A DNA stretch of 36,212 nucleotides from Candidatus Cloacimonadota bacterium. GTDB taxonomy: Bacteria; Cloacimonadota; Cloacimonadia; Cloacimonadales; PWNZ01. The DNA is taken from NCBI GenBank assembly GCA_003564155.1, contig PWOA01000052.1:1-36212 (forward strand), given 5' to 3'. Below the pieces are notes generated by a model that saw only the letters and a list, made by a program, of their open reading frames with translations, searched no databases and was not told the DNA's origin. Below are positions 8,943 to 19,009 of the stretch, piece by piece. The position numbers were made by a program, and so were the translations under genes. Position 1 is the first letter of the stretch. Each line of letters starts with the position of its first letter.

Positions 8943-9862
8943 ACACTTATTGTGAAAAGATTATTAGAATCCTTTTAAGGTTATCTACCGGGGTGATAAT
9001 CTGGCCAGTTTTGTTTTCTTTAATTGTCACCTCCTGCGATAAGAATCCGGCAGAGGTCAGTCTTAAGTATGATTACTCATTGTATGCATATTTGATTGTC
9101 GGAGAATCTATTGATACCGACAAGCCGATCATGATAAAACAACTTTTAGACCCTTATAAACCGCTCAAAGATCAGGAGATAGGTGTAACCAATGCAAAAG
9201 TAACAATATATACTGTGGACAAGCCGGAAAGAGTATTCAATCTCGTGCATGATGCGAACGGTAACTATATCTCATTAACGAGTGACAGTCTGATCATCAG
9301 GCCTAATACAACCTACAAAATACAAGTCGAAATAGATCAACATATAATCACAGCAGAAACAGTAACACCTCCTCTGACAGTTTTTAGAAATGAACTAATG
9401 AGCGCTGATTCTTTGCACATGCCGGATGCTGATCTGCAATTGTTAAGAGAACACCCGCTGAAAGTAAGTTGTAATCCAGGAGAACAAAGAATAGTATATA
9501 TTGAGACCTACTGTCTTGAAGAATACAGTAACGCCCGATTTATATATAAGTACTTTGGCAGTGACTATCCTAAAGACCAAGAACAGTATGAAAGTCCGAC
9601 AGGTGGATTTCCGAGGAGACTGGTAGCAGTTGGGGTATATAGTTCCAGGGTGAACATAGATCCGGAGAACATTCTAATCACCGACTATGATTCGATGTTT
9701 TTCTTTTACGGCAGAAATCGTCTGATGGTGTATGTAATAGATGAAAACTATTACCAATCAATCTATATGACTAAAGGATGGGAAAAAGGAGGAGTTACAG
9801 GTGCTTATGGTGTGTTCGGTTCGGGGATGGGATCGGCTTTCTATGTAAATATTGGTGAGTAA
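8936..9862 (+). CDS. DUF4249-like outer-membrane lipoprotein
   Basis: A 308-residue lipoprotein: a long N-terminal signal with hydrophobic run and lipobox VTSC (Cys34), followed by a domain opening YAYLIVGESIDTDKPIMIKQ. That opening, the VTNAKVTIYTVD strand and the pattern 'SDSLIIRPNTTYKIQVE... AETVTPP' match the DUF4249 family, a partner of TonB-dependent receptors in FCB bacteria. The start overlaps the receptor stop (ATGGTAA), implying translational coupling. By analogy with SusD it may be a surface lid or ligand-binding subunit of the receptor; that is inference. No gene follows in the operon. Confidence 0.75.
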   Translation: MVNTYCEKIIRILLRLSTGVIIWPVLFSLIVTSCDKNPAEVSLKYDYSLYAYLIVGESIDTDKPIMIKQLLDPYKPLKDQEIGVTNAKVTIYTVDKPERVFNLVHDANGNYISLTSDSLIIRPNTTYKIQVEIDQHIITAETVTPPLTVFRNELMSADSLHMPDADLQLLREHPLKVSCNPGEQRIVYIETYCLEEYSNARFIYKYFGSDYPKDQEQYESPTGGFPRRLVAVGVYSSRVNIDPENILITDYDSMFFFYGRNRLMVYVIDENYYQSIYMTKGWEKGGVTGAYGVFGSGMGSAFYVNIGE

Positions 9863-10098
9863 CGTTCAGAAATCCTAGTCTCTTCAACAGATAGTCTATC
9901 AATCGTTTTTTCTCGTGTTTGATGTTAATTCCTTTAACGGGATTAGTAACAATATAACCATATTTATGACCTGATTCAGTATAGCTTCAAACGATATCAG
10001 GTAATGATATGCAGTATTAGAGAATAATATCAAAAGGTAAAAGATTGAAACTCTCTTCATAGAAGGCGTTCGATTGATAAAAACAATTCAGGATAACC

Positions 10099-10175
<77 letters not shown>

Positions 10176-10711
10176 TTCTCTTTCTACAAGTAACACTTAT
10201 CAAATATTTATATGCAACACTTTAATATTATTGCACCAAATAAGCATCAAAATATATCTGATAGTTTTCTTTTGGTCTACCAATTGCATATTGTTATCTA
10301 TGCGGAAATCTTTAGGACTGTTTCTGTCAAGAAAAACAGCTTAAGGATTATGTTGGATATTCTCGATGAAATAACAACGGATTTATGACCCGAATGAATC
10401 GAATTTATTAAAGTTTCATGTAGCCATAATGTTATGCGCAAACATGTTTAGGTCTTATCTTAAACATCTATAAATCCTTACATACTTAATACCTTAGAAG
10501 ATTCAGCTAAATGTTTGCTATATGATAAGAATAAGAAATATAAAGAGTGAAGATTAAAATAAGCAACAAAATAAACGTAAAACCGTCCTAATGGTAACTA
10601 CTTAATGCTAATATATGATAAAAGATGAAAGCCTTGTAATTGCTATAGTTATAAGGTTTAGAGCTTGTTTAGAGAGATATTTATACTGCTTAAGCAGGTT
10701 TCCTTGAATAT
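10176..10711. other. Gene-free AT-rich stretch between tRNA-Thr and tRNA remnant
   Basis: No frame with coding character on either strand. Two perfect palindromes stand out: AAACATGTTT (10440-10449) and CTGCTTAAGCAG (10686-10697), the latter 14 bases from the broken end of the tRNA remnant. The stretch is bounded by two related tRNA sequences in the same orientation, so it may be the scar of a small integrated element or of a recombination, but no integrase or other mobile gene is left. Confidence 0.4.
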
Positions 10712-10774
10712 ATTCGAACCCCCGACCTACTGATTAAGAGTCAGCTGCTCTACCGAACCAAGCTATTTTTTAGC
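10712..10774 (-). pseudogene. Truncated tRNA-Lys-like (CUU) remnant
   Basis: On the minus strand a tRNA starts GCTAAAAAATAGCT, has a D-arm TTCGGTAGAGC, an anticodon stem GCTGA/TCAGT with loop CTCTTAA (anticodon CTT, Lys), and a T-arm GGGGGTTCGAAT. It then stops matching: the CCCCC strand and the 3' acceptor are replaced by ATATTC. The 5' acceptor resembles the neighbouring tRNA-Thr (GCTAAAA plus two extra A), while the anticodon arm is typical of tRNA-Lys, so it looks like a hybrid. It cannot fold into a functional tRNA. Integrase targeting and tRNA-tRNA recombination are both possible origins. Confidence 0.75.
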
Positions 10775-11093
10775 ACGAATAAAACGATAGAATGAACACT
10801 TTTTGAAGTCAATTTTTCAATTCTTGTTAAGTGTATTTTTCTAATATCAGTATTATCCGACAAATCAGAGTGATTAGACTTACAATTTATCTAATGATCT
10901 TGAGACTTTAAGATATAAGGTCGGAATCGTGATAATCATGCATTATTGTACAGTAATTCGTTGACATTTAAGCGTTAAATTAATACACTGGGTAGTTTCA
11001 TAAATAATTATTCTTCAGATAATTAGCTTGATTTACAGTTTAGTTGGGTTTTTCTGAAGGTTTGAATAAAGAAGGAGATAATAATAAAATATA
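10775..11093. other. Intergenic region and leader before the SNF2 gene
   Basis: No coding frame is visible. The region carries the promoter candidate at 10961-10989 and a leader of about 100 bases that ends in AAGGAG at 11072-11077. The spacing from that site to the ATG is 16 bases, longer than usual, and no alternative in-frame start lies closer. Confidence 0.45.
10961..10989 (+). promoter_or_regulatory. Sigma70-type promoter candidate for the SNF2 gene
   Basis: TTGACA at 10961-10966, a 17-base spacer, and TACACT at 10984-10989 (four of six matches to TATAAT). It lies about 105 bases upstream of the SNF2 start and there is no other gene it could serve. Confidence 0.5.
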
Positions 11094-14000
11094 ATGGCTA
11101 GATTGTTTGGTAAAGAGTATCACAAAATCTCTAACACATGGTATTTTAAGGATATGATACTAATTCTGTCCAAGGACGAGCTATTATATCAACTATATAA
11201 AAACGAGCAAGGAAACGTTATCTTTAGATTTTTTGCCATCTCGCACAAGAAGAAACACTTTCCTCATGATTTATTCATTGTATATGATCCTGATACTTGT
11301 GAGGTAATAGAATTCAATTGTAACAGCTGTTTGAAACAAACAGCTGAAAATATTGAAATTGGCTGCAGTCATTATATTTCCGTGATAAACTACTGCTTTC
11401 AGTATCTTTCTAGCGATATTATTAACTATGCTCATACCACTCTTTATACTAATAATCTATTAGTGTATAATGAATTGTGGCAATCCGGGAGTATAAACGG
11501 TAAGATATATATAGAAAATATATATAATAAAGATAACAGTACAATAAGGTTTTATTTTAACGATTATCAAGATATCAATCTCTATTATATAGCTCTTCTG
11601 TTATCAGGTAGAGAGTTACCGGTAAATATGAAAAACAAGCATAGTTTGATCACCAAACAGATGTCATCTCTGACAGATTTAGAGTTATCTTTACTAAAGA
11701 TTCTTCAAAGTGTTAAATGTGCCCATAGCATCAAACTAAGGTATTGGACTATATACAAGAGAGACTTTGTCAAGACCTTTCCCTTCCTAATAGGATTGTC
11801 TTTATCACAAAAGGTTTTAATAAGAGAAACAAAAGAAAAACTAGATTTTAACGATGAGAAATATAATTTATCTTTAGTAGTAAGCAAAAATGATTCATAT
11901 AATTTTATAGATCAATCATTGATTAATTCGGGAAACAATCAAGTGAACTATTTCTCGGCAAATAAAGATCATGACAGTGACAAATTTAATACTGACATTG
12001 TATCCGGTAATACACAAGCATCAATTACAGGTAGTTGTTTTAAGGATTATCAATATGTTATCAAGTCTGCTACAAGATGTTTTTTTTCATCTTTTTTTGT
12101 TGGCAACCTAACCTACCTTTTTGTAGAAAACAAGGTATACTCTTTACGTCTTCCTTTTCCCAAACCTATTATCGAGCAGATATTTTCCGGTGGTTTCTAT
12201 TGTTCTCAAAATGATCTTATCTATTTAGCAACAGTAGTAACAAAACAATTGTCAACTACAGGTTATTATATAGATTTCGATGAAGATATTAAACTGCCCG
12301 AACATTTTATAAACCGTCCTCAAGTGATTTTTTATCTGCGTAAACCATCTGATACAGAGCTTCATGTTCGTTGTGTTCTAGATTATAAGAAAGAAAAACT
12401 ATCATTAGAAGAAATTATGTTAGATAGCAACTTAGTAGCTATCGATAAAGACGACTATCAAAAGGTGTGGTTTTATCTGCCATTTGACATTCGGAACCAA
12501 ATTTCTGAGTTCTTCAATAAACTACCACTACCTGATGAGGCAGGAGCTAAATATCAATCTGTTAGAGTATACAAGTCTATTGATAAAATAGACTCTTTGA
12601 AAAAAGCATTTTATGAAAATATCAGGAATGACTGGATAGTTGATTTAGATGATCAATTAAAAAATGAATTCATTTATCAAACGGAACTAAATCCCTTGAT
12701 AACCATAAAGCCTTCCGACTATTCAGATACTAACAACTATGAATCCTTGGAATGGTTCAATTATGATATTGAATACAAAGTATTTAATGTAACATATACC
12801 CATGAAGAGATGAAAGGTTTTTTTCGCAGCAATGAAAAGTATATGAAACTGCCAGATGGTAAGCTCGTATATTTTCCCAACAAGGATACGTTTGAAGAGA
12901 TAGATAGTCAAGTATCACGCTTACAGATTTATGACAATAAGAAGCTTAATAAACTGAGTTATTATAACCTTTCCTATTTATATATACTTGCACAGAATCA
13001 TGAACGAATCAGTATTGAAGGTAATAAATATATAGAAAAAATGTATGAATCATTATTACGTCGTAAATCTGAAACTGTAAAAGAAGTACCAATAACTCTA
13101 CACAATGTTATGAGAGGCTATCAAAAAGCAGGATTTAGATGGTTGGAAATGCTGCAAAGGTATCATTTAAATGGGATTCTTGCTGATGATATGGGTTTAG
13201 GGAAAACGTTACAAACAATATCGATATTAGTTGATTATTATTACAATTACCATCAGAATAATATATCTAACAACAGTCAGTCAGACACTAAAGCGATTTC
13301 TTGTCCAACTCGTTACTCTTCGTTGGTAATATGCCCTAAAACTTTGCTTTATAATTGGGCTACAGAAATCGAAAAATTTCATGCAAACCTTACCTATGTA
13401 ATTTATGAAGGACATAGACAAGACCGAGAGGCTATTTTAGATGGAGTAGCTTTGGACGATAATGATCCTAATGGTAAAAGACAAGTTAATATAATTATTG
13501 TTTCTTATTCGTTAATTCATTCAGATATTGATATTTTTACAAAGTATAAATTCGGATATGTAATTTTGGATGAAGCACAGCACATAAAAAACCCACTTTC
13601 TCTGAGAAGTAAGGCAGTGAAAAAGCTAAATAGTCAATATAAATTAGCTCTTACCGGAACTCCTTTAGAAAACAATATTATAGAATTGTGGTCTATTTTC
13701 GATTTTCTCTTACCGGGCTATTTAGACACTTTACGAAATTTTAAAAAGAATTTCGGCGGATTAGCAAGAGATATAAACTCCCGCGCAAATATCAATAATA
13801 ATGCGAAAATATTAACAGAAAGGCAACCAGTTTCATTGCAGAAATTAATTTCTCCATTTCTATTAAGACGAAATAAGACTGATGTTTTGATGGAACTTCC
13901 TGATAAACAAGAACAAATTCTGTTTTGTAGAATGTCTTCACAGCAAGAAAAGATGTATTTAAAAATAATAGCAATGGTAAAAAGAAATTTATTGAGTCTT

Positions 14001-14648
14001 AACCATGAAGGGAAAAAACCTTTTGAAAAGCACTTGTATTTCAATGTATTAGCTGCACTTACCCGTCTAAGACAGATTTGTAATCATCCCGGGATACTTA
14101 AAAATGAATTGTTGGGGAAAAGTAAAGTATCCGGTAAGTTAGAATTAATCTGTGAATTAATCCAGGAAGGTGTCGATAATGGACGTAATATCCTTGTATT
14201 TAGCCAGTTTGCAACAATGCTAAGAATAATTGCCAAATTGTTAATTGATATCCACATACCATTTGAGCATATGGATGGTAATTCGTCAAACCGTCAAGAA
14301 ATTATTGGAAACTTCCTAAACAATCAGAAAATACAAGTGTTTTTACTCACACTAAAAGTAGGTGGTTTAGGGTTAAATCTAACAAAAGCCGATACTGTTA
14401 TTCTTGTTGATCCATGGTGGAATCCGATGGCTGAAGATCAATCGATTGATCGTGCTCATCGTATCGGCCAGAAAAATAAAGTAATGGTTTATAAAACTAT
14501 CACAAAAGGAACTGTAGAAGAAAAGATTCTCCAATTACAAACTCGTAAGCGCGATCTATTTAATCATGTTATTGAAAATAATCAGGAGATTATCAATAGA
14601 TTAACAATAGAAGAAATAAAGGATTTATTTGAATATAACCGAAAGTAA
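11094..14648 (+). CDS. SWI2/SNF2-family ATPase with SWIM-like zinc motif
   Basis: A 1184-residue protein. Near residues 75-100 a SWIM-like metal motif is seen (CNSC, then GCSHY). A long middle region without clear motifs resembles the bacterial SNF2-associated part. From about residue 670 a full two-lobe motor follows: Walker A DDMGLGKTLQT (about 698), Walker B DEAQ (about 825), LTGTPLEN, and in the second lobe VGGLGLNLT and DPWWNPMAEDQ with RAHRIGQ (about 1104-1125). All ATPase motifs are intact. Such enzymes translocate on double-stranded DNA and remodel DNA-protein complexes; the cellular role of the bacterial SWIM-SNF2 group is poorly defined. It stands alone with its own promoter and terminator candidates next to a tRNA remnant, with no methylase or nuclease partner. 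Confidence 0.92.
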   Translation: MARLFGKEYHKISNTWYFKDMILILSKDELLYQLYKNEQGNVIFRFFAISHKKKHFPHDLFIVYDPDTCEVIEFNCNSCLKQTAENIEIGCSHYISVINYCFQYLSSDIINYAHTTLYTNNLLVYNELWQSGSINGKIYIENIYNKDNSTIRFYFNDYQDINLYYIALLLSGRELPVNMKNKHSLITKQMSSLTDLELSLLKILQSVKCAHSIKLRYWTIYKRDFVKTFPFLIGLSLSQKVLIRETKEKLDFNDEKYNLSLVVSKNDSYNFIDQSLINSGNNQVNYFSANKDHDSDKFNTDIVSGNTQASITGSCFKDYQYVIKSATRCFFSSFFVGNLTYLFVENKVYSLRLPFPKPIIEQIFSGGFYCSQNDLIYLATVVTKQLSTTGYYIDFDEDIKLPEHFINRPQVIFYLRKPSDTELHVRCVLDYKKEKLSLEEIMLDSNLVAIDKDDYQKVWFYLPFDIRNQISEFFNKLPLPDEAGAKYQSVRVYKSIDKIDSLKKAFYENIRNDWIVDLDDQLKNEFIYQTELNPLITIKPSDYSDTNNYESLEWFNYDIEYKVFNVTYTHEEMKGFFRSNEKYMKLPDGKLVYFPNKDTFEEIDSQVSRLQIYDNKKLNKLSYYNLSYLYILAQNHERISIEGNKYIEKMYESLLRRKSETVKEVPITLHNVMRGYQKAGFRWLEMLQRYHLNGILADDMGLGKTLQTISILVDYYYNYHQNNISNNSQSDTKAISCPTRYSSLVICPKTLLYNWATEIEKFHANLTYVIYEGHRQDREAILDGVALDDNDPNGKRQVNIIIVSYSLIHSDIDIFTKYKFGYVILDEAQHIKNPLSLRSKAVKKLNSQYKLALTGTPLENNIIELWSIFDFLLPGYLDTLRNFKKNFGGLARDINSRANINNNAKILTERQPVSLQKLISPFLLRRNKTDVLMELPDKQEQILFCRMSSQQEKMYLKIIAMVKRNLLSLNHEGKKPFEKHLYFNVLAALTRLRQICNHPGILKNELLGKSKVSGKLELICELIQEGVDNGRNILVFSQFATMLRIIAKLLIDIHIPFEHMDGNSSNRQEIIGNFLNNQKIQVFLLTLKVGGLGLNLTKADTVILVDPWWNPMAEDQSIDRAHRIGQKNKVMVYKTITKGTVEEKILQLQTRKRDLFNHVIENNQEIINRLTIEEIKDLFEYNRK

Positions 14649-14741
14649 CTTATCATCTGCTCATTGATCACGTAACATTTTTAAAGCTAAAGAAAAACTA
14701 TGGGATCAGACTTAATCAAATTATCTAATTGTACATAGTAT

Positions 14742-14775
14742 AATCTTAGACGATTTCATAAGATTCTTTTATTTT
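14742..14775 (+). terminator. Terminator candidate of the SNF2 gene
   Basis: A seven-base perfect stem AATCTTA (14742-14748) / TAAGATT (14759-14765) with a ten-base loop, followed by CTTTTATTTTATG. The stem is AT-rich and therefore weak, but the T-rich tail and its position 95 bases after the stop fit intrinsic termination on the plus strand. Confidence 0.4.
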
Positions 14776-14848
14776 ATGTAGGCTTAAGCTGGCAATTGAG
14801 TTGTTTATATATAAGAGTAACTTGGTATATATTATACATAAACATAAA

Positions 14849-14877
14849 AAGGTGGATATCGGAAAGATACCCACCTT
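14849..14877 (-). terminator. Intrinsic terminator of the minus-strand thiol/secretion array
   Basis: Twelve-base arms 14849-14860 (AAGGTGGATATC) and 14866-14877 (GATACCCACCTT) pair with one mismatch around a five-base loop. On the minus strand the stem is followed by a T run (TTTTTATG), so it works for the gene ending at 14907 and probably for the whole array behind it. Confidence 0.8.
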
Positions 14878-14906
14878 AAGAATGTTATTGAGTATTTTAT
14901 GTCAAT

Positions 14907-17177
14907 TTATTTTAACAACATAATTTTATGGTTAAATCGTTGATCTACAGTGATGAAACTTACAAAATAGATCCCGGAAGGAACATAAGTTTCATTACTA
15001 TCCTTACCATTCCAGAAAAACTCTGTTTGTTTTGTGACCTCGTTATTAACCAGTGTCTTGATTAACTGTCCTTTTGCATTAAATATACTTAGATTAATAG
15101 GATCACTTTTATTATAAGTGATGTTATTAAGTGATATTGTTATGTTAGGATTGAATGGATTGGGATATGCAGAAATATTCAAACTATCATCAGGACGATT
15201 AACAATAAAATCATCTTCAATAGATAGCCAATATTCAGCACTTGAACCTCCAAACGCGCCCATATCATTAATCAAAGTCCCTTTAGCCGGATAAAGGGCA
15301 AATCCCGGATTAGCCGGATCTTCAGGATCATTATACGTTGATGCCGGATTGCCGGCATCAATACATGGCGACTCATCTTGCAAATTCCATATGGCATTTG
15401 AAGCGTCGTATGCATATCCAATTCCTTCAGAAGCTTTTTTGAATAAGGGGTCTTTATCAATGATATTTACTCCACTGAATCCATCACTGATATTACTGTA
15501 TTCTGCTAATGTTATAGCCCCTGTTAAGTCGGACACTATCGTACCTTCACCTCGAATAATAGAATTTCTGATATTAACATAAGAACTGGAGTTAAGGATA
15601 TGAAATCCAGTTTCAGCAGTATAATTATTGTGTGAAATTGTATTATTGATCAAATCAGCTGAAGAACCCATTTTAATAAATAATACGGCAGCAATTTGAC
15701 CGGTGTTGTTAACAAATATATTGTTATTTATATTGAAACTTGACCCTTCAATTTCGACAGCACCGACTCCACCGGTACTTCTATTGTTAGCAAAGAGGTT
15801 ATTCCTTAATATGGTATTATTAGAGCTAATAATCTTTAAGGCACCGGCATATGGACCTGTAGCTGAGTTATTCTGAAAAGTATTATTCAAAATCTCAACC
15901 CGGGAATTTTCGATACGAAGAGCAGTTTCCGTAGCATCACTGAAGATACAATTGAGAATTTGATTATCTACATCACTATTATAAATCCTTAAACCTTTCC
16001 AACCATTTTCGGATGAGAACATTATAGGCTCTTGTCCCAATGCATTAGCAGTTAGTTGACCTCTTACCATAATTAAACTATCATCTATCTCAATTTCTAC
16101 ACCGGGTTCAATAATTAGAAATCCATTGTTAGGTATAGTAACATCACCTACAATTTTATAAGGTCCGTATTGCTGTTTCAATATCCCGGTTATGCTGCCA
16201 TAAACATTATCCGGTTCTAAAACAGTGATATAGTCTTCCATTACCAATACAGCATCGTCTTCACCATCGGATATTTTTAGTGAGACAGTATATGTACCTG
16301 GCTGATCGTAAATAAAATATGGATTTTTTTCTGTACTATCAATTTGCCCGTCCCCATTCAAATCCCATTCTCTGGTTTCTATATCACCTTCAGGTAATGA
16401 ATTATCAGTGAATTGAACATGAAGGCTGGGCGGACCTTGCCTTACATTAGCAGCAAACATGGTAGTAAGCCCTTGGAAAGACTCCTTAGCAGCTTGATAA
16501 ACTACCGGATCATCTTCATCCATATGTTGCACAAAAACTATAGCTGATACTCTCTGCATGTCCCAAGATTTATCGATGGGATGATTTTTGGTAAACGTTC
16601 TTGACTGACCGGTAGATCGTAACGGAAACGACTCAGCATGGTAGGATTTTACAGATGCAAAGTAATCGGGATTCATTATCCCTGTCAAATCATATGTTAG
16701 AACAAAAACCACCGAATTAGTTGAGTCTGCTAAATTTGCCGTCATCAACACATCAGCATTGACCACCAATTCATTTTGATCATTAATATTTAGATCAATG
16801 TCGATACTCATAGGACTGGTACGATTTACTATTTGACCATATGCATTAGCATAGCTATTATAAACATTGTCACCACCGCCAATAACCGATACATTGCCAC
16901 CAAAACGAGCATGTGGAATCCCTGCAACTTCGTAGAGACTTCTACGTGCTATGTTTCCGGGGCTAGTATGAGTTCCGTCTATTTGCCATATTAACGGTAT
17001 TAAGTACGGAAAAGATTCATCATTTCCATGCATATCATTCAACGCCGACCGCGCTGATGGACACCACCCGCAGGTAGTTGCCGTGAATACTTCTCCAAGG
17101 ACATAAGTCTGCGTAGCGAAGACTATTGATGTCATTATGAGAAGCATAATAACTGTTGACAGTAATTTCTTCATCAT
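14907..17177 (-). CDS. Secreted Omp28-like thioredoxin / PKD / beta-helix protein with C-terminal sorting domain
   Basis: A 756-residue exported protein. The signal peptide spans about 1-21 (STVIMLLIMTSIVFA). An Omp28-like thioredoxin-fold domain follows with FTATTCGWCPSA; the redox pair is Cys36 and Cys39. A PKD domain lies near 245-325 (REWDLNGDGQIDS, PGTYTVSLKI). A right-handed beta-helix with many N-rich turns (ILNNTFQNN, NTILRNNLFANNRS) covers about 340-610. The end is a FlgD-like sorting domain: YPNPFNPNITISL, IFNAKGQLIKTL, PSGIYF, last residue Lys. Two ATGs are in tandem; GGAG spacing favours the second, at 17174. It is the last gene before the terminator at 14849-14877. Likely surface-exposed or released; whether the thioredoxin part is active outside is unknown. 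Confidence 0.82.
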   Translation of the reverse strand: MMKKLLSTVIMLLIMTSIVFATQTYVLGEVFTATTCGWCPSARSALNDMHGNDESFPYLIPLIWQIDGTHTSPGNIARRSLYEVAGIPHARFGGNVSVIGGGDNVYNSYANAYGQIVNRTSPMSIDIDLNINDQNELVVNADVLMTANLADSTNSVVFVLTYDLTGIMNPDYFASVKSYHAESFPLRSTGQSRTFTKNHPIDKSWDMQRVSAIVFVQHMDEDDPVVYQAAKESFQGLTTMFAANVRQGPPSLHVQFTDNSLPEGDIETREWDLNGDGQIDSTEKNPYFIYDQPGTYTVSLKISDGEDDAVLVMEDYITVLEPDNVYGSITGILKQQYGPYKIVGDVTIPNNGFLIIEPGVEIEIDDSLIMVRGQLTANALGQEPIMFSSENGWKGLRIYNSDVDNQILNCIFSDATETALRIENSRVEILNNTFQNNSATGPYAGALKIISSNNTILRNNLFANNRSTGGVGAVEIEGSSFNINNNIFVNNTGQIAAVLFIKMGSSADLINNTISHNNYTAETGFHILNSSSYVNIRNSIIRGEGTIVSDLTGAITLAEYSNISDGFSGVNIIDKDPLFKKASEGIGYAYDASNAIWNLQDESPCIDAGNPASTYNDPEDPANPGFALYPAKGTLINDMGAFGGSSAEYWLSIEDDFIVNRPDDSLNISAYPNPFNPNITISLNNITYNKSDPINLSIFNAKGQLIKTLVNNEVTKQTEFFWNGKDSNETYVPSGIYFVSFITVDQRFNHKIMLLK

Positions 17178-17251
17178 TTCTCCTTGATTTGTTTAACAAA
17201 TTATTATCGCCTTTATTTGTATAATACTACATCCAATCAAATATAGTATCA

Positions 17252-18883
17252 CTATTGAATATTTCTAACAACTCTTAATCCCATAAAACTGTTACCTCTG
17301 TATGGGAATGCATTCAATCGAGATGCAACCCTATGGTTTGCTGCACTATGTGCCCAACTTCCACCTCTGATAATCCGAAAACTACCTGTGTCGGGTCCTC
17401 GAGGGTTATTTTCAGGACTATTCTTATAATAATCTTCACAATACCAATCCCAACACCATTCCCAAACATTACCACTCATGTCGAAAACTCCTGCTCCATT
17501 AGGAAGCTTTAAGCCAACCTGATTGGTTCTTTCGCCGGAGTTATCACTATACCAGGCAACATCACTAATCTTATCGCTTCCGGTATATTCAAAATCCGGA
17601 ACATTTGTTCCCGATCTAGCTGCATATTCCCATTCCGCTTCTGTAGGTAACCTGTACCCATCAGCTTCCCAATTAGCCTCAACCATATTCCAGTAACGAT
17701 CATTAGTCATAAAAGGGGGATCTCCCCAATCGTCCGGATCTGTAGAGTCTTTTATTTTATATACCGGTGTTAAATTTTCTAATTTACTCCTTCTATTGCA
17801 ATATACAAGTGCCCAATACCAGGTTACACCGTCAACCGGCAAGTTATTATTGTTGTTAAAGCTTGAAGGGTTATCACCCATAACTGCAACCCACTCTTCT
17901 TGTGTTACCTGATATTGTCCGATATAAAAACCATTTAATGAAACATTATGAACAGGTTTTTCATGAAATCTACCGGTATCATTAGAATCTCCCATCCTAA
18001 ATAATCCCGGTGGCATCATAATCATTCCCGGGATATCAGCATAATCTATAATATATGTGGCTTGTACAATTTCACTTGGCAGCCAACTGGATTTGAAAGC
18101 GATAGCTTTAATAGTCTTGTCTACCGGCACAAGTATTGGGTCGGTATATTGATTCGAAGCAAATGTAGGTTCATCTCCATTAAGAGTATAATGAATATTA
18201 ACATTTTCGGTATCATGAGTAATTTCTACAGTTTGAGCTTCATCGTATACTCCATAAGGGGGATCAAACCTTGGGAGAGCAAGTTTAAGTTCGAAGATAC
18301 CGATTGCAGTTTCACTTGGTTTTATGTCAGGCTTGAAAGCTTTAGCTCTTAACGTGGTTATAGATGTTATGGCCACAGGTTCAGTGTAGATTGGAGATTC
18401 TTCAGTAGGCTCTGCTCCGGTTGTAGTATAGTGAATTTGAACATCGGGAGTAGAGGTTAGAATTTCTATCTCTAAAACCTCTTCATATCTCCCCGGAGGT
18501 GGATAAAAATTAGGTTTGCTGACTTTTTCCTCTTCACTTTGTTCTACAGAGTAAACTCCTTTAGATATATTGCTAGGTATCCACCCCTTTTTAAAAGATC
18601 TAGCACTAATAACTTGAGTAGAATCAATAAAGATCGGATCATTGTATAAGAAGGATTTTTCGGTTGGTTTTTCTCCATCTATTGAATAATAAATATCAGC
18701 ATTTCCATTTTCGCAAAGTAGTGAGACTAAAACAGAGTCTACATAATTACCGGGTTCGGGATCAAAAACGGGACTCTTGAGTTGAGATTTAGGTTGCGTG
18801 GTCTTATCATTACAAGATATAATTGTTAACAATATTAGTAACATGGGTAACAACGTTACAATAGTTAATCTTAATCTTAACAT
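17252..18883 (-). CDS. Lipoprotein with three chitobiase-C-like repeats and an FGE/SUMF1-fold domain
   Basis: A 543-residue lipoprotein with lipobox TIISC (Cys24). Three repeats of about 75 residues follow (near 36-110, 122-197, 206-276), each with the pattern 'F.P.PG.Y', 'IYYSIDGEKPT', 'I.AR.FK', the chitobiase/beta-hexosaminidase C-terminal type found as a spacer in surface proteins. Residues about 283-541 are an FGE-sulfatase (SUMF1) fold: PPGLFRMGDSNDTGRFHEKP, GQYQVTQEEWVAVMG, RLPTEAEWEYAARSG, SGNVWEWCWDW, IRGGSWAHS. Where active formylglycine-generating enzymes carry two catalytic cysteines after GGS, this one has WAHSAANHRVASR, so it is unlikely to be an oxidase. The start has only a weak AAGGG site. 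It belongs to the same minus-strand array. Confidence 0.85.
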   Translation of the reverse strand: MLRLRLTIVTLLPMLLILLTIISCNDKTTQPKSQLKSPVFDPEPGNYVDSVLVSLLCENGNADIYYSIDGEKPTEKSFLYNDPIFIDSTQVISARSFKKGWIPSNISKGVYSVEQSEEEKVSKPNFYPPPGRYEEVLEIEILTSTPDVQIHYTTTGAEPTEESPIYTEPVAITSITTLRAKAFKPDIKPSETAIGIFELKLALPRFDPPYGVYDEAQTVEITHDTENVNIHYTLNGDEPTFASNQYTDPILVPVDKTIKAIAFKSSWLPSEIVQATYIIDYADIPGMIMMPPGLFRMGDSNDTGRFHEKPVHNVSLNGFYIGQYQVTQEEWVAVMGDNPSSFNNNNNLPVDGVTWYWALVYCNRRSKLENLTPVYKIKDSTDPDDWGDPPFMTNDRYWNMVEANWEADGYRLPTEAEWEYAARSGTNVPDFEYTGSDKISDVAWYSDNSGERTNQVGLKLPNGAGVFDMSGNVWEWCWDWYCEDYYKNSPENNPRGPDTGSFRIIRGGSWAHSAANHRVASRLNAFPYRGNSFMGLRVVRNIQ

Positions 18884-19009
18884 AGTTAATTACCCTTGCA
18901 AAAACCTGAATCGAGTTTACCATAATTCATTTGAGTTATCATCCTTAATTTTGATCGCTGATTTTTCAGAGTTTAAAAACTGGCCTTATAATTGTTGTCA
19001 AGATAAATA

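Noticed and set aside
11094-14648. SNF2 ATPase as part of a DISARM-like or other defence system
   Set aside because: No methylase, nuclease, phospholipase D or other defence partner lies next to it; the neighbours are tRNAs and envelope genes.
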